Positions 53,387 through 63,747 of a stretch of 64,000 bases of DNA are shown piece after piece. The stretch is from Ralstonia pickettii (GTDB lineage Bacteria > Pseudomonadota > Gammaproteobacteria > Burkholderiales > Burkholderiaceae): the NCBI RefSeq assembly GCF_030582395.1, contig NZ_CP104383.1, positions 248,001 to 312,000 of the forward strand, read 5' to 3'. Positions within the stretch are counted from its first letter, which is position 1; every line of letters starts with the position of its first letter. The notes under the pieces were generated by a model. That model saw only the letters and a program-made list of their open reading frames with translations, was not told the DNA's origin and made no database searches. The position numbers and the translations under genes are program-made.

Positions 53387-53875
53387 CTACCACCTTCCTG
53401 GCATCGGCCGCGTCATTGCAGCGCTCCGCAAGCGATTGACGACGGCCCAGCGATAGTGGTCCTTCTCCTCTGGTTCTTGCATCCCTGAGAAGTCTGGCAT
53501 CAACCCCGCCAGCAGGCCCGGTGCGTCCTCACGAAGCACGCCGTCAGCGATGAGCTTGTTGCGTAGTAGCTTGGAGACGCTCCAGCCAATCTCCTTGAAC
53601 GCCACATAGTCCCAACGAGCTGGAATGAGGTCCTCGCTGAACCACGCTTCGCCGCCGTGCCCAACAACCCCCACCACAGTGTGGTGTATGCCTTGCGAAT
53701 CCGAATGCACGCGCGCCTCGAACCGCAGCACATGCGGCTCCGGGAACCAGAAGACGCGATCCAGCATGCGCGCGAAGGCCTGCGCCTCAATGCTGGCCAG
53801 TGCCTGGTCTTCAGCCTCCCCAAACTGGGAGCAGGGTTCGGCCTTTGGGCGGCCGCCTATTTCAACTTCTCGCAT
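53387..53875 (-). CDS. Uncharacterised 162-aa protein
   Basis: MREVEIGGRPKAEPCSQF, then a middle beta-rich segment (HHTVVGVVGHGGEAWF) and a helical end. It is the last minus-strand gene before the strand switch near 54 kb. No family was recognised and the ribosome site is weak. Confidence 0.55.
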   Translation of the reverse strand: MREVEIGGRPKAEPCSQFGEAEDQALASIEAQAFARMLDRVFWFPEPHVLRFEARVHSDSQGIHHTVVGVVGHGGEAWFSEDLIPARWDYVAFKEIGWSVSKLLRNKLIADGVLREDAPGLLAGLMPDFSGMQEPEEKDHYRWAVVNRLRSAAMTRPMPGRW

Positions 53876-54047
53876 GTCGTGTGCTGTGGTGTGGGAATGC
53901 GGCGAAAGCCCACGCGAATATCGAGCTTTTGCTTGATTCGATCGTCGTTGCCCGCCCCAAAATCGTACCGGCCAGTTCGCTCAACCGGCGCCATTGACTT
54001 CGCAGCCATGCCGGTAACTTGGAACCATATCCCGATGGTTTTCCGAC

Positions 54048-54482
54048 ATGCGCTTCACACGTTATCTCCGTTACTACCCGATCGATTTTACCTCGCGCCG
54101 CGAGGCCGCTTTCGCTCGCAAGCAGGCCCGCGAGCGTGCGCGCTATCCCCTGTTTCCCGAGCACATAGCCGAGTCACAACGCACCGTCGCTGACGAAATC
54201 GCCCTGCGCCAGCGTCGTTCCGACAGTCTGGAGCTGCGTATGCGCGCGCTCCAGGCCAAACACTGGCGCAAAGGTCGCAGCATGTACTTCGCCCAACCGG
54301 CGGCCGTTCGTGCCCACATCCAGGAAGCGTGGCGAGCATGGCGTGGCCCCACCACTCCCAACAACTTCATCTATGTAGTTGAGCAGCAAACCGGCGAGGG
54401 CGAGCGCCGCCGTGCGGCGATCCGGGAGAGGGATGCGGCGTTTCGCGCGTCTCTCGTTGACACACAACTGACCCTCGCCTGA
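54048..54482 (+). CDS. Uncharacterised 144-aa basic helical protein
   Basis: Arg/Ala-rich, highly helical (REAAFARKQARERARYP, RTVADEIALRQRR). It ends one base before the helicase start. No family was recognised. The charge suggests nucleic-acid binding. Confidence 0.55.
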   Translation: MRFTRYLRYYPIDFTSRREAAFARKQARERARYPLFPEHIAESQRTVADEIALRQRRSDSLELRMRALQAKHWRKGRSMYFAQPAAVRAHIQEAWRAWRGPTTPNNFIYVVEQQTGEGERRRAAIRERDAAFRASLVDTQLTLA

Positions 54483-54483
54483 C

Positions 54484-55944
54484 ATGCAGCCTACCGAAGA
54501 GCAAACCGCTGTCGTTGATGCGTCCTTGGATGGCGAACCGTTGAAGGTTGACGCTCGTGCGGGCGCCGGCAAGACCTCCACCCTAGGCCTCGTCTCGACC
54601 GCCAAAGGGCGGGCTCGTGGTGTCTATTTGGCCTTCAATCGCCTCATTGCGGAGGAGGCCAAGCGCAAGTTCCCTTTGTCCGTGCGGTGCGGAACGGTCA
54701 ACTCCCAGGCATACAGATCCGTATCGGCCGACATCACCCGGAAGCTCCGTAATCCGTTGGAGCCCAACTACCTCCTCGCAGAGCGATTCGGCCTACAGCC
54801 TATCAAGGTCCCGACAACGATCGGGAAGAACCTTGAACTGACCTCCGCCAAGCTTGGCCGGATGGTGCGAGACGGCTTGGCCAGGTTCTGTGGCTCTGCC
54901 AAGCCGACGCCGCTCGATTGGCACATCCCGGTCGATCCGCTGATCACCGAGCAAGCGGCTGAAGCGCTACGCCATGCGCTGCTGCCTTCGGTCGTCAAGC
55001 TCTGGGAGGAATCACAAAACCCCCAATCCCCGGGCGCTATCTCCCACGACGTGTACGTCAAGCTGTGGCAGTTGAGCCGGCCGACCATCCCTGCCGACTA
55101 CATCCTATTCGATGAGTCGCAAGACGCAAACGGCCTGATGCTTTCGGTGCTTCGACGCCAATCGGCCCAGGTGATCTATGTCGGCGACCCGTACCAACAG
55201 ATCTACGAGTGGCGCGGTGCCGTCAACGCGATGGACCACATCAAGGCGCAGAAGCGTGCGCTGACGCTGTCCTTCCGCTTTGGCGAGCCGATCGCTGCGC
55301 TGGCGACCCGCATCCTGCGCACGATGGACGAGGAAGTGCCCGTCAGGGGCCAGGCCAGCATTGCATCGCGTATCCACAAGGACATCTCGCCGAGCGAGCT
55401 GAAGGTCAACGCCGTGCTTTGCCGCAAGAATGCAACGGTGCTGTCCTATGTCGCCGATGGTCTCCAACGCGGCGAAAAGGTCGCGATCCGCGCCAATATC
55501 CGCGACATCATGGCCTTCCTGGACGGCGCCGAACGGCTGATGTGCGGCCAGCGGACCGACTATCCGACCGCGCTATCCCTGTTCGCCAACTGGTCGGAGG
55601 TGCAGGACTACGCCGACTCGTTTGCCGGGCGAGACCTGAAGCCGTTCGTCAAGCTGATCGACGATGAAGGCATCCCCTACGTCCGCCAGCTGCTTAGCAC
55701 TGTCAGCCCAGAGTCCGAAGCCGATTACGTGGTCTCGACCATCCATCAGGTCAAGGGCCTTGAGTACGACTCGGTCCGCATTGCCGGCGACTTCAGGTTC
55801 AAGACGGACGACGACGGCAAGTACACGATGGACACGGAAGAGAAGCGCCTCCTCTATGTCGCACTCACGCGCGCCAAGCGCAACCTGGACATCACTGCCA
55901 TCCAAGTTGACATGCACAGAATGTTCCGGGATGCCGGGGTGTAA
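54484..55944 (+). CDS. UvrD/Rep-type superfamily 1 helicase
   Basis: A 486-aa SF1A helicase. Motif I DARAGAGKTST, motif II LFDESQDAN, motif III GDPYQQIYEWRGA, motif IV LSFRFG, motif V STIHQVKGLEYD and motif VI LLYVALTRAKRN are all present. It is smaller than UvrD (about 720 aa) because the 1B/2B inserts are short. It overlaps the 144-aa gene and lies 11 nt from the DUF1173 gene, so the two may act on DNA together. Confidence 0.9.
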   Translation: MQPTEEQTAVVDASLDGEPLKVDARAGAGKTSTLGLVSTAKGRARGVYLAFNRLIAEEAKRKFPLSVRCGTVNSQAYRSVSADITRKLRNPLEPNYLLAERFGLQPIKVPTTIGKNLELTSAKLGRMVRDGLARFCGSAKPTPLDWHIPVDPLITEQAAEALRHALLPSVVKLWEESQNPQSPGAISHDVYVKLWQLSRPTIPADYILFDESQDANGLMLSVLRRQSAQVIYVGDPYQQIYEWRGAVNAMDHIKAQKRALTLSFRFGEPIAALATRILRTMDEEVPVRGQASIASRIHKDISPSELKVNAVLCRKNATVLSYVADGLQRGEKVAIRANIRDIMAFLDGAERLMCGQRTDYPTALSLFANWSEVQDYADSFAGRDLKPFVKLIDDEGIPYVRQLLSTVSPESEADYVVSTIHQVKGLEYDSVRIAGDFRFKTDDDGKYTMDTEEKRLLYVALTRAKRNLDITAIQVDMHRMFRDAGV

Positions 55945-55955
55945 AGGGGCACACC

Positions 55956-57176
55956 ATGATCAAGATCCGGATCGGCCCGTCCGACTTCGACCTTGCTGAG
56001 GTGCTGGAGAACCCGGGCCGCTACACAACCCAGCTCGAGCGCGCCAAGCGAATTCAAGGGTTCGCCGAGTGCGGCTGCACAGAGCATGCCCCTCGGCCGA
56101 AGCTCGTCATCCGGCGCCTCCGGTCGGCGTTCATCCTGGCGCGCTGGCCAGATGCCAACTACAAGCATCGTCAGGGGTGCCCGTTTCAGGAACGCAAAGG
56201 CCACGCCACGGCGACGGCAAGAACCAAGGGCCCATTCCAAACCCGGAACGGCAAGCACCTCATTCAGCTTGATCTGTCCTTGGAGGTTACACAGCCCGGC
56301 ACCGGCCAGCCTGGCCCGCGATCACCCCAGGCCTCCAGTGCGCCGCGAGCGCATCGCCGATCGGCACCTCTCCTCGCATTTCTCGAATACGCCTGGGAGG
56401 CGGCTGGATTGCACGCGTGGGCCGATCAGGGATACCGCGGTTGGAATGCATGCTGGTCCATGCTCAGTGCCGAGTTCGCCGACGCGAAAATCAACGGCCG
56501 CCCGGCAGCCGATGTGCTGCACATCATGCGCAGGTGGGACCCGGAACATAAGGCCGAGATCCTTGCCGAGTTCGATGCATTCGTCGCGCGGCTGACCACT
56601 GCTGGCACCACGACGCACCGGGGGCTGATCATCGGCGAGGTCGGCGAGTTCAAACCGAGCGCTCACGGCGGCATGCTGGTGCTGCGCCAAAGCCACCAGC
56701 GGTATTTCATGTCCAATGCGCTGTTTCAGAAGGTCTCACGCTCCTACGCGACTGCGCTGGCCGGTCTCGGCCGCAAGGATTTGCGGAGCGTGGCGGTCCT
56801 GGCCGTCGAGAAGACCGCCAATGGCTACTTGCACGTCGCCGACATGGCAGCCATGTTGACCAACTCGTCCTTCCTGCCATGCGACTCGTCGCACGAGGCA
56901 GTCATGGCCGACCACCTGATTCGCCTGCAGCGCAGGTTCGAGAAGCCACTGCGCCATGTGGGCGCCGCCGCAGTCCACCCGGACTTCGAGTTAAAGGATG
57001 TCGACCAGCGCACCGTTATCGAAGTGCTCGGCATGACCGGCAACCGCGAGTACGACCGGCGGATGCAGGAAAAGCGCGAGTACTACGCGACCAACGGTAT
57101 CCGGTTGGTCGAATGGAACCCGAACAAACACCCCGTAGCGGACACCCGCCTCCCGCCGACACATCGAGACCGGTGA
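55956..57176 (+). CDS. DUF1173-family protein
   Basis: A 406-aa protein with AAGGGG before the ATG. N-terminal CGC and a C-terminal RQGCPF-like Cys pair fit DUF1173, as does the C-terminal EVLGMTGNREYDRRMQEK and RLVEWN, which resemble a restriction-endonuclease-like fold (E-x-x-G..R-x-Y..K). DUF1173 proteins are common on plasmids and ICEs; their function is unknown. Its stop TGATG overlaps a possible start of the next gene. Confidence 0.75.
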   Translation: MIKIRIGPSDFDLAEVLENPGRYTTQLERAKRIQGFAECGCTEHAPRPKLVIRRLRSAFILARWPDANYKHRQGCPFQERKGHATATARTKGPFQTRNGKHLIQLDLSLEVTQPGTGQPGPRSPQASSAPRAHRRSAPLLAFLEYAWEAAGLHAWADQGYRGWNACWSMLSAEFADAKINGRPAADVLHIMRRWDPEHKAEILAEFDAFVARLTTAGTTTHRGLIIGEVGEFKPSAHGGMLVLRQSHQRYFMSNALFQKVSRSYATALAGLGRKDLRSVAVLAVEKTANGYLHVADMAAMLTNSSFLPCDSSHEAVMADHLIRLQRRFEKPLRHVGAAAVHPDFELKDVDQRTVIEVLGMTGNREYDRRMQEKREYYATNGIRLVEWNPNKHPVADTRLPPTHRDR

Positions 57177-57289
57177 TGAAGACTCCACTGAACCGCTCTG
57201 CCGATGGCGCACGCATGCAACCAGGCGCCCCGCTCAGCTCACTCAAGTCGCCGGCGATGACCGGTAACATCGTCAACAAGGAACCCCCC

Positions 57290-58543
57290 ATGCAAGACAC
57301 GCAATGCTTGGCAATTCGTGATTGGCTGTTTGACCAGCATGACAGGGTGACCGGCACCGCACGCCTGTTCCGTTACGTGGCCGTTGTTCCGAACGACAGC
57401 GATGTCAAAAGCGCGACGGTCCACTATGCATTGGCGCGCCCGGTTCCGATTACCGGCACGTTCGCTGCCGAGCCCGACGACATCGTGCGCGAGCTGCTGG
57501 CCCAATCGCCTTTCCGGTCCGCCGAATTGCACCTTGCAGAGCACGACGTGCTCAAGGACAGCTGGCCGGTCAAGTGGGGCCTGACTGCCAAGGACAGCCT
57601 CTCGAACTGGCCGGTGCTGGTGCTGAGCGAGCGGGACGACAAGAGCGTGTACGGGGTCGTCATGCGCTCGCCCAACCTCGAAAGCAATGCTCTTCGTTTT
57701 GCGTCGCTCTATTGCGACCCGGAAGAGGTAGGGCTGATCCTGGATCTCTTGATGCTCATGCAGCCCGACGATGCGTTCCTGGGCTGGTTCAAGGAGTCAG
57801 AGATTGCGGCAAGCGACCTCGAACAGGCGCTCGCGGCCACTCCGCAAACGGATGCAGGCCAAAAATTCGTTTTGCTGTATCGCACGGACGAATGGCTGTC
57901 CGGCATCTGGAATGCAGATCGGCCCATCGTCGAGCGCATCAACCTGACGAGCCTGGCTGATTTCCACGGCATTCCGGTCTCACTGGCCAAGAAGCGCCGG
58001 CGCGCTGACCTCGAGCAGGCCTGCGACAACCAGACGGTCACGGGTGACTATGACGCACTGGTGAAGGCACTCACAGCCGCCGGCGGCGAGATGCCCAGTC
58101 GTGGCAGCGACTACGAGGCTGACCCGGCCGTGCGCGTTCTATGCGATTGGTGGAACGGCGCGGCACCCGACGGCATGCGCCACGCCGGCGCGCTTCGCAT
58201 CTACGTCTGGTCCGACGAGCGGCGCGTTTTCCTCCCAGGCGATCCCGAGGAGCCGGGCCTGCCGGCCGATGTGCTGGCGACTCAACCCACCTATGCACTG
58301 TTTCAGGAGCCCGGCAAACCCACCGTGGCAGTCGTCTTTTTGCGTGGGCGCGAGCACAACGTGGCGCTGCCCAACGGGTCGACCCAGATCCAGTTTGCCA
58401 ACGGCAATCCCTGCTACGTAATTGCGCTTCCGATATCCGTGGCCAATGAGGCCTTCTACTCGGCTCAGGGGTTGCGCGCGGTGCGCCGCTTCATGGTGAC
58501 ACGCGTGCCAGCGCTGGCCGCCGGCGACCTGCAGGTGGCCTGA
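57290..58543 (+). CDS. Uncharacterised 417-aa protein
   Basis: Start MQDTQCLAIRDWLFD at 57290 with AAGGA upstream; an in-frame ATG at 57176, coupled to DUF1173 (TGATG), would add 38 residues. It is soluble, with many Asp/Glu residues and beta-rich segments (WPVLVLSERDDKSVYGVVM) and no known motif. No family was recognised. Confidence 0.7.
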   Translation: MQDTQCLAIRDWLFDQHDRVTGTARLFRYVAVVPNDSDVKSATVHYALARPVPITGTFAAEPDDIVRELLAQSPFRSAELHLAEHDVLKDSWPVKWGLTAKDSLSNWPVLVLSERDDKSVYGVVMRSPNLESNALRFASLYCDPEEVGLILDLLMLMQPDDAFLGWFKESEIAASDLEQALAATPQTDAGQKFVLLYRTDEWLSGIWNADRPIVERINLTSLADFHGIPVSLAKKRRRADLEQACDNQTVTGDYDALVKALTAAGGEMPSRGSDYEADPAVRVLCDWWNGAAPDGMRHAGALRIYVWSDERRVFLPGDPEEPGLPADVLATQPTYALFQEPGKPTVAVVFLRGREHNVALPNGSTQIQFANGNPCYVIALPISVANEAFYSAQGLRAVRRFMVTRVPALAAGDLQVA

Positions 58544-58582
58544 ACGACTGACTCCCGGGCGTACACGACATCGGAGGATGGA

Positions 58583-59353
58583 ATGGCAGAGCAATTGATC
58601 GACGCAGCGCAAAGCACGCTGGCCAAGGCGCTGTCGGCACTGAGCCGTCGTGCCGACCGGGTGCACTCACAGCTCTGTGCTGCGCAGCGTATTCGCACGG
58701 CCTATCTCGCCGCGCAGGTCGGCATATTGGTGCCGGCCGTCTCTCGGTCGGTTGTTCGTTCGCTTCAGGTCAGGCTCCCCGCATTCATGACCTCCGACGT
58801 CATCGCGGAATTCCACCGCGGGCGCAAATTCCTTGCGGTGTTTCCCCGCAAGCAAACCCGTGAGTCGCTGTCGATCCTCCAATACGCGCTTACGGCGTAT
58901 CTCAGTCAGATCCGCTACCAGGAATTGAAGGAATTCGACGCTGAAATTGCCCACCTGCGGGCCTACCTCACTGACTTGGAACGCGCACGTGAGCAAGCGT
59001 CAGACCTTCTGCGGGTGCTCCAGGTGGTGCAGGATCGCGCCGCACCGGTTCCCTCCGAAGCGCAGCCGCTACTGGCTCGGATGGCTGGCGCTGGGGATCG
59101 ACATTGCCGGCGCTCGAACGCCGGCACCGACGGTCGGCGCCGCGCGGCCAGTGCATTGGATGATCAAGACACGAACCTATGCGCGTTCGTGTTGGCAGAA
59201 CTTCCCTCTCGTTTGGGGGAGCTTCTGACGCGCGACAAATCGGCGGCCTTCGACGCGTCGACCGAACGCCCTCGCGCTGGGCCGACCACTGGCTCGCCAC
59301 GTTTGCCTGTTCCGGCACTCGACACGCTTGACGCGCAACTCGCGACGGCATGA
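58583..59353 (+). CDS. Uncharacterised 256-aa protein with a central coiled coil
   Basis: GGAGG lies six bases before the ATG. A basic N-terminal half is followed by a helical segment (EFDAEIAHLRAYLTDLERA) and a Ser/Arg-rich C-terminus. A short stretch near 59100 is more hydrophobic in the next frame, so a sequencing or natural frameshift there is possible. No family was recognised. Confidence 0.6.
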   Translation: MAEQLIDAAQSTLAKALSALSRRADRVHSQLCAAQRIRTAYLAAQVGILVPAVSRSVVRSLQVRLPAFMTSDVIAEFHRGRKFLAVFPRKQTRESLSILQYALTAYLSQIRYQELKEFDAEIAHLRAYLTDLERAREQASDLLRVLQVVQDRAAPVPSEAQPLLARMAGAGDRHCRRSNAGTDGRRRAASALDDQDTNLCAFVLAELPSRLGELLTRDKSAAFDASTERPRAGPTTGSPRLPVPALDTLDAQLATA

Positions 59354-59454
59354 CCACCGAGCGGCTGGTGCCATCCCTTGACTTTGTACTGGGCTGGCTA
59401 CGCTGATCTGAATCCATTGCCACCCGAGGCCAGCCGCCTCGCACACAATTGACG

Positions 59455-61362
59455 ATGAACACCTCCGCATCCTCCAGCCCTGCAGTCGCATGCGGTCCCG
59501 ATGGCCGCGCCCGCGCGAACGCCACGCTCACCATGGCGAAATGGATTCTGCTCAGCAGAGACCGCACCCTCGATCATGCTTGCGTCGAATGCGTGCCAGA
59601 TGGCGCACTCGTTGTGCCAGGCTTTCGTTGCGGCTACCACTCCGCGCTGAATGCGGTGACCGCCGTAGATGATGCTGACCGACAGGAACCAGCGTACGCG
59701 CCGGTGCAAGCGGTGGTCGACCAGTTTGTGTCCGGATACCAGCTACACGGCACGCTGGGGTCCCATGTCCCGACTCCACGGGAACGCGGGCTGATTGCCA
59801 ACGCAATCGCTGGCCTGCTCGCCGACACGGTCTTCCTTCGAGAGTTCGACAAATGGCGGCGTGCCGACGCCCCGCAAGCCAGCATGCCACCCGCGGCAGC
59901 AGTTCCCGCGGACTGTGCCGGTGCCGGTGAACCCTCCACCCTTCGCAACATGTTGGCCGCCATCAGGGTCGTCGGCCAGATTGACGGCCACGATGTGATA
60001 CGTCGCCTGTCCATGCTGGACCTTGTGGACCGCGAGAGGCGCGCAGCCGAGGAAGAGGCGCCAGCTGGCGCCATCGCCTTGTCCGATGCGCATGCGAAAG
60101 GCGTCATGGACGCGCTGCGCGGCGTTCACGAGCTGTTTGTCCATGAGGACGGTTGCGGTGCCTTGCCTCCTGACAGCCCATTTCAGAATGGGGACCAGCC
60201 GTTCGGCCGGACCTCAAGAAAACCACAGCGAACAAGCGCAATGCTGAGCGAAAAACATCACAACCCGCATAGGAGCGGCACGGAAGCCTATCTTGCAACC
60301 GAGCACCACAACGAAGGCTGGAACGGAGCATTGGCCGCCGTCCGCAAAGTCCTGGGCAGTAGTCTGGCGGCGGCGATCCACTACCCGGGCTGCTGGGACA
60401 CAGCGGCATATCCGACGATCGAAAGCGCACTGGCCGAGATGGGCGAGGAGTTTCAGTGCACGAACGATGATTGCCCCCACCACTCCGACCTACAGCAGGG
60501 CGAGCCGAGGGCGTTCGACGTGGCTGTGAGCGGATACAAAGTATTGCTGGTACGCACGCGCAGTGAAGCAGACGACACCGCGAAGCATTTCCGAGGCCGT
60601 GGCTGTGAAGTCGAGGTGTACCCCTTGTACGGTGGCCAGCGGTTCCATACCTTGAAGGCCACCGACTTCTACGAGCTTGATCCGGACCGCAACGGCGAGC
60701 CCGGTACCGAGCCGGCACGCAACGTCACGCACCTAATGCCGGAGCCGTGGCCACCGGCGTTGAGTGGCGCCCCTGTCGTTCCGGCGACGCTGGAGGTTGA
60801 CAATGCCGCGCTGGCTGCCGAGATCGACTGGTGTCTCGACGAAGGCCATTGCGGACCCCGCACCCGCGCTGTGCTGCAGCGAATCCGCGATCATCAAACT
60901 GCGGGCATTACACCGGCGCGGCGCCCCATGCTGCTCATCACCCTCCGCCAGGCCGAGAGCCTGCAGCAGTTCTTCGGTGGTCACGACGCAGAGGTCGCCG
61001 TTGTGCCCTACAAGGACGGACTGCTCGCCTGGGACGTCGAGTGCCCCGGCGAGGGCTCTCAGTGGCTGGGGCCAACGGCGGTGGATGACGAGCTGGCCGA
61101 CAAGGGCCGGCCGGACACGTCACGGCCCGCGATCTGGAAAACGACGCATCCCGCTGTGTGCGTGCCCATCACCGACAGCAAGGCGATCGCCGACGACTGG
61201 AAGGAGCATGGCTACGACGTGGTCGAGTTCTACCCAGGACCCCAGGAGCTGCGATTGTGCGCTGACGGAGTCGGCACGGCCAACGCTGACGCCGATGGCC
61301 ACACAGTTTTGCGCGATACGCCCGGTGCTGCGTCGATTGACGCAGACGAGGGCCCACGCTGA
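59455..61362 (+). CDS. Uncharacterised 635-aa multidomain protein
   Basis: A long frame (MNTSASSSP...). The N-terminal third has Cys residues (CVECVPDG, GFRCGY); a middle segment has a zinc-like CTNDDCPHH; and the C-terminal third repeats a YKVLLVRTRSEADD and MLLITLRQAESLQQF type strand-helix unit. It may be a fusion of two proteins. No family was recognised. The stop overlaps the next ATG (TGATG). Confidence 0.6.
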   Translation: MNTSASSSPAVACGPDGRARANATLTMAKWILLSRDRTLDHACVECVPDGALVVPGFRCGYHSALNAVTAVDDADRQEPAYAPVQAVVDQFVSGYQLHGTLGSHVPTPRERGLIANAIAGLLADTVFLREFDKWRRADAPQASMPPAAAVPADCAGAGEPSTLRNMLAAIRVVGQIDGHDVIRRLSMLDLVDRERRAAEEEAPAGAIALSDAHAKGVMDALRGVHELFVHEDGCGALPPDSPFQNGDQPFGRTSRKPQRTSAMLSEKHHNPHRSGTEAYLATEHHNEGWNGALAAVRKVLGSSLAAAIHYPGCWDTAAYPTIESALAEMGEEFQCTNDDCPHHSDLQQGEPRAFDVAVSGYKVLLVRTRSEADDTAKHFRGRGCEVEVYPLYGGQRFHTLKATDFYELDPDRNGEPGTEPARNVTHLMPEPWPPALSGAPVVPATLEVDNAALAAEIDWCLDEGHCGPRTRAVLQRIRDHQTAGITPARRPMLLITLRQAESLQQFFGGHDAEVAVVPYKDGLLAWDVECPGEGSQWLGPTAVDDELADKGRPDTSRPAIWKTTHPAVCVPITDSKAIADDWKEHGYDVVEFYPGPQELRLCADGVGTANADADGHTVLRDTPGAASIDADEGPR

Positions 61363-61694
61363 TGTGGGGGTTCCATATACACCTGGACATCGAGGGCTTC
61401 GTGCGGAGCAGCACGTACCCGGACGACTACATTGGCCTCTTCCGTGATGCCACCGGGCGCTCGCTCACGCCAGCCGAGGCGCGCACCAAGCTGACGATCG
61501 ACAAGGCAAGGGGCCACAAGGTACTCCCGATGAGCAAGGAATGCGGCGCCGCGCTGTGCCCACACGCAACCGATGGTTGCTCCGGCTTCGACTATTCGGG
61601 CGGTGGGTGTCCAGGCTACCAACGAGGCAATGGCAAGGCCGCTCCACACAGCACAGCAACGACGACGGAGGTCAACGATGCAGCAGACGAATGA
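61362..61694 (+). CDS. 110-aa protein with Cys-rich C-terminus
   Basis: MWGFHIHLDIEGFVRSS starts on the TGATG overlap. The C-terminal half has CGAALCPHATDGCSG and CPGY, a possible zinc site. It overlaps the next gene by 17 nt. No family was recognised. Confidence 0.6.
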   Translation: MWGFHIHLDIEGFVRSSTYPDDYIGLFRDATGRSLTPAEARTKLTIDKARGHKVLPMSKECGAALCPHATDGCSGFDYSGGGCPGYQRGNGKAAPHSTATTTEVNDAADE

Positions 61695-62541
61695 GAACGC
61701 TTCCCCGGCAACAACTCAACACGAAGCCATGACGCTGCTTGCCGACCTCGTTCTTTCAGTGCAATGGTGGGCGGGCCAGGAAGACGGCATTCCGGATACC
61801 GTCCGCCCCGCCTTTGACCGGGCTCAGAAGGCTCTTGGCTGGCCACAAGGGGAATCGACCACCACGCCGGCGGCAACGGCAATGCCCGAGGCGCCATGTG
61901 CGAGTTGCCACGGCTTCGGTAGCGAGCTGACGGTGTACAAAGGCAAGGTTCCCTGCCGGGCATGCCAGAAATCCAACAATGCCGCGCCATGGCTACCTCC
62001 CGGCTGGGAAATCAGTGTGGCCGATGACGACGGCTCCACCTGGGTGACACTGCGCCGCTGCACTTCGGATCGCAAGGTGCTCGCCCAGTCGGTCTACGCG
62101 CACAAGCGGGGATCTCTGGATTCGCATGTTTGGCATGCACTGCGCCATTCTCTCGACATCACGCGCCCTCAGATCGCAGAGCTCGACCACTGGCGAGCCC
62201 GGGCACTGAATGCAGAGCAACTGCTCAACAGCCCCGAGCTGCATGACTTTGCCCGCGGGGTCGTGCAAGAAGCCGCCCACCAGCGCCAGCGTTGGGGAAC
62301 TGCCAAGGACGCCGACAAGTCGCCAGCGGACTGGGTCTTTCTCGTTGGCCACCTCGAAACCCGCTCCATGATGTACCTGCAGGCCGGCAACGTTGACAAG
62401 GCGCTGCATCACACGATCACGACCGCTGCGGCACTCGCCAACTGGCACACGAACATTTCCGGAGCGGATAGCAGCATGTGGCCCAGCCTTCCCGGCCAGC
62501 CACATGCCAGCGCCCCGGTGGGCGGCGGCGGCCATGCGTGA
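61678..62541 (+). CDS. 287-aa protein with a CxxC zinc site and a helical C-terminal domain
   Basis: GGAGG precedes the ATG at 61678. A C-A-S-C...C-R-A-C pair of CxxC motifs forms a zinc ribbon. The C-terminal 80 residues (QRQRWGTAKDADKSPADW...) match a domain seen in many phage and plasmid proteins of unknown function, including a HHTITTAAALANWH ending. No enzymatic role is assigned. Confidence 0.6.
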   Translation: MQQTNENASPATTQHEAMTLLADLVLSVQWWAGQEDGIPDTVRPAFDRAQKALGWPQGESTTTPAATAMPEAPCASCHGFGSELTVYKGKVPCRACQKSNNAAPWLPPGWEISVADDDGSTWVTLRRCTSDRKVLAQSVYAHKRGSLDSHVWHALRHSLDITRPQIAELDHWRARALNAEQLLNSPELHDFARGVVQEAAHQRQRWGTAKDADKSPADWVFLVGHLETRSMMYLQAGNVDKALHHTITTAAALANWHTNISGADSSMWPSLPGQPHASAPVGGGGHA

Positions 62542-63174
62542 GCACGTCAACCTCCGCAGCATCTTCAGTGGTCGCAGCCCGACGACCGGCCTTCCCTTCG
62601 CCGAACGCCACAGGTAGAGCGGTAGCGCCTGGGGCAAAGCAGCCTGCGAGCTTCGCTGCCGGATGCTCGACCAGTTGCTCAAACCCGCGGCGCCGTCCAC
62701 GTCGCCTCGCTGACTTGATCCCGCACAACAGCAACAATCGGCACGCACAATGAACATACATTCTGGTGCCGCCCAGCTATTCTCCGCATTATCTCCAGCC
62801 ATTCCTCAAAAGCGCAGTGAGGAAGTTGGCCTTTACCAAATAACGTAGTACATGCCCCCAGCAGATCTCTCCTCCGAATTTCCCCACCCTGAAACGATCA
62901 TCGCCGTGCGCGGCGCCCTGTCCATCGGCCTCCAGCAGGGGCCAGACAGCCCAGGAGGCCACTGGCTGCACGAGTTCTGGGCGTTCGGCCGCGCCCGCGC
63001 CGAGGCTGAAGCCATCATCCAAGGCTTCATGGAAAGCGCCGCCATCAGGATTTTGGCGACGTCTCACGCATATTTTGGAGCCGCTGCAACATAAACCCGT
63101 CTGCAGTGGTGGTTCAACAAACTCGGCGACAGGCATAATCCGGACTTAAAATCCAATCATCGAGACCCAACGGT
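62542..63174. other. Gene-poor stretch with one weak small ORF
   Basis: About 630 bp with no convincing gene. An 80-codon frame (62852-63094, MPPADLSSEFPHPE...) contains a GRARAEAEAIIQGF helix and is the only candidate; its ribosome site is poor. I see no repeat or terminator. Confidence 0.4.
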
Positions 63175-63747
63175 ATGTTTGACGATCTGATCGGCTGTGG
63201 TCACTGCGGCGGACGGGCCAGGTTCTTCGCTGGCCGAAAGGAGGCCGTCATTGTGTGTACACAGTGCGGCATTGGCACGCCGCCCGTGCAAATCGGAACC
63301 TCCAAAGAAGCGGCCTACGACGAGCTGGCTTTGATCTGGAACCGACGCGTCGAGTATCGCCCAACCGATCAACACGAGCTGGCCTCGATCGCGCGTCGCC
63401 AATTGACGCCGGTGGACATCCCAATGCTGCTGGACGCGATCGCCCGCAATGCCATGGATTGGGAAACCCGCGGACCGATATTCGCGGCAATGGCCGCCCA
63501 GCTCAGCAGGCCCGCTTCCCCCGCCGCCGCGGAAGTACCAATGGCCACCGTCCTTGAAGACGCCGGCCGGTATCGCAAGCTCGTGCGATTGGCCAAGGTC
63601 ATCTACGTCGATGGCCGTCCCTGGATCCGCTTCGAACCACTCGACGCGTTCGACGCCGAACTGGTTGAAGGCGAAGAAAATGCCTTCGCGCGCATGGACG
63701 TATTCGTCGCGCGTGCGGTGGATGCCCTGGAGCCTCAGCTCGACTAG
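63175..63747 (+). CDS. Lar-like zinc-ribbon protein with C-terminal extension
   Basis: A 190-aa protein. The N-terminal C-G-H-C-GGRA...C-T-Q-CG...A-x3-WNRR pattern matches Lar-type restriction-alleviation and phage zinc-ribbon proteins. The rest (about 130 aa) is helical and not recognised. Lar of the Rac prophage modulates type I restriction, so a role against host restriction is possible here. Confidence 0.6.
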   Translation: MFDDLIGCGHCGGRARFFAGRKEAVIVCTQCGIGTPPVQIGTSKEAAYDELALIWNRRVEYRPTDQHELASIARRQLTPVDIPMLLDAIARNAMDWETRGPIFAAMAAQLSRPASPAAAEVPMATVLEDAGRYRKLVRLAKVIYVDGRPWIRFEPLDAFDAELVEGEENAFARMDVFVARAVDALEPQLD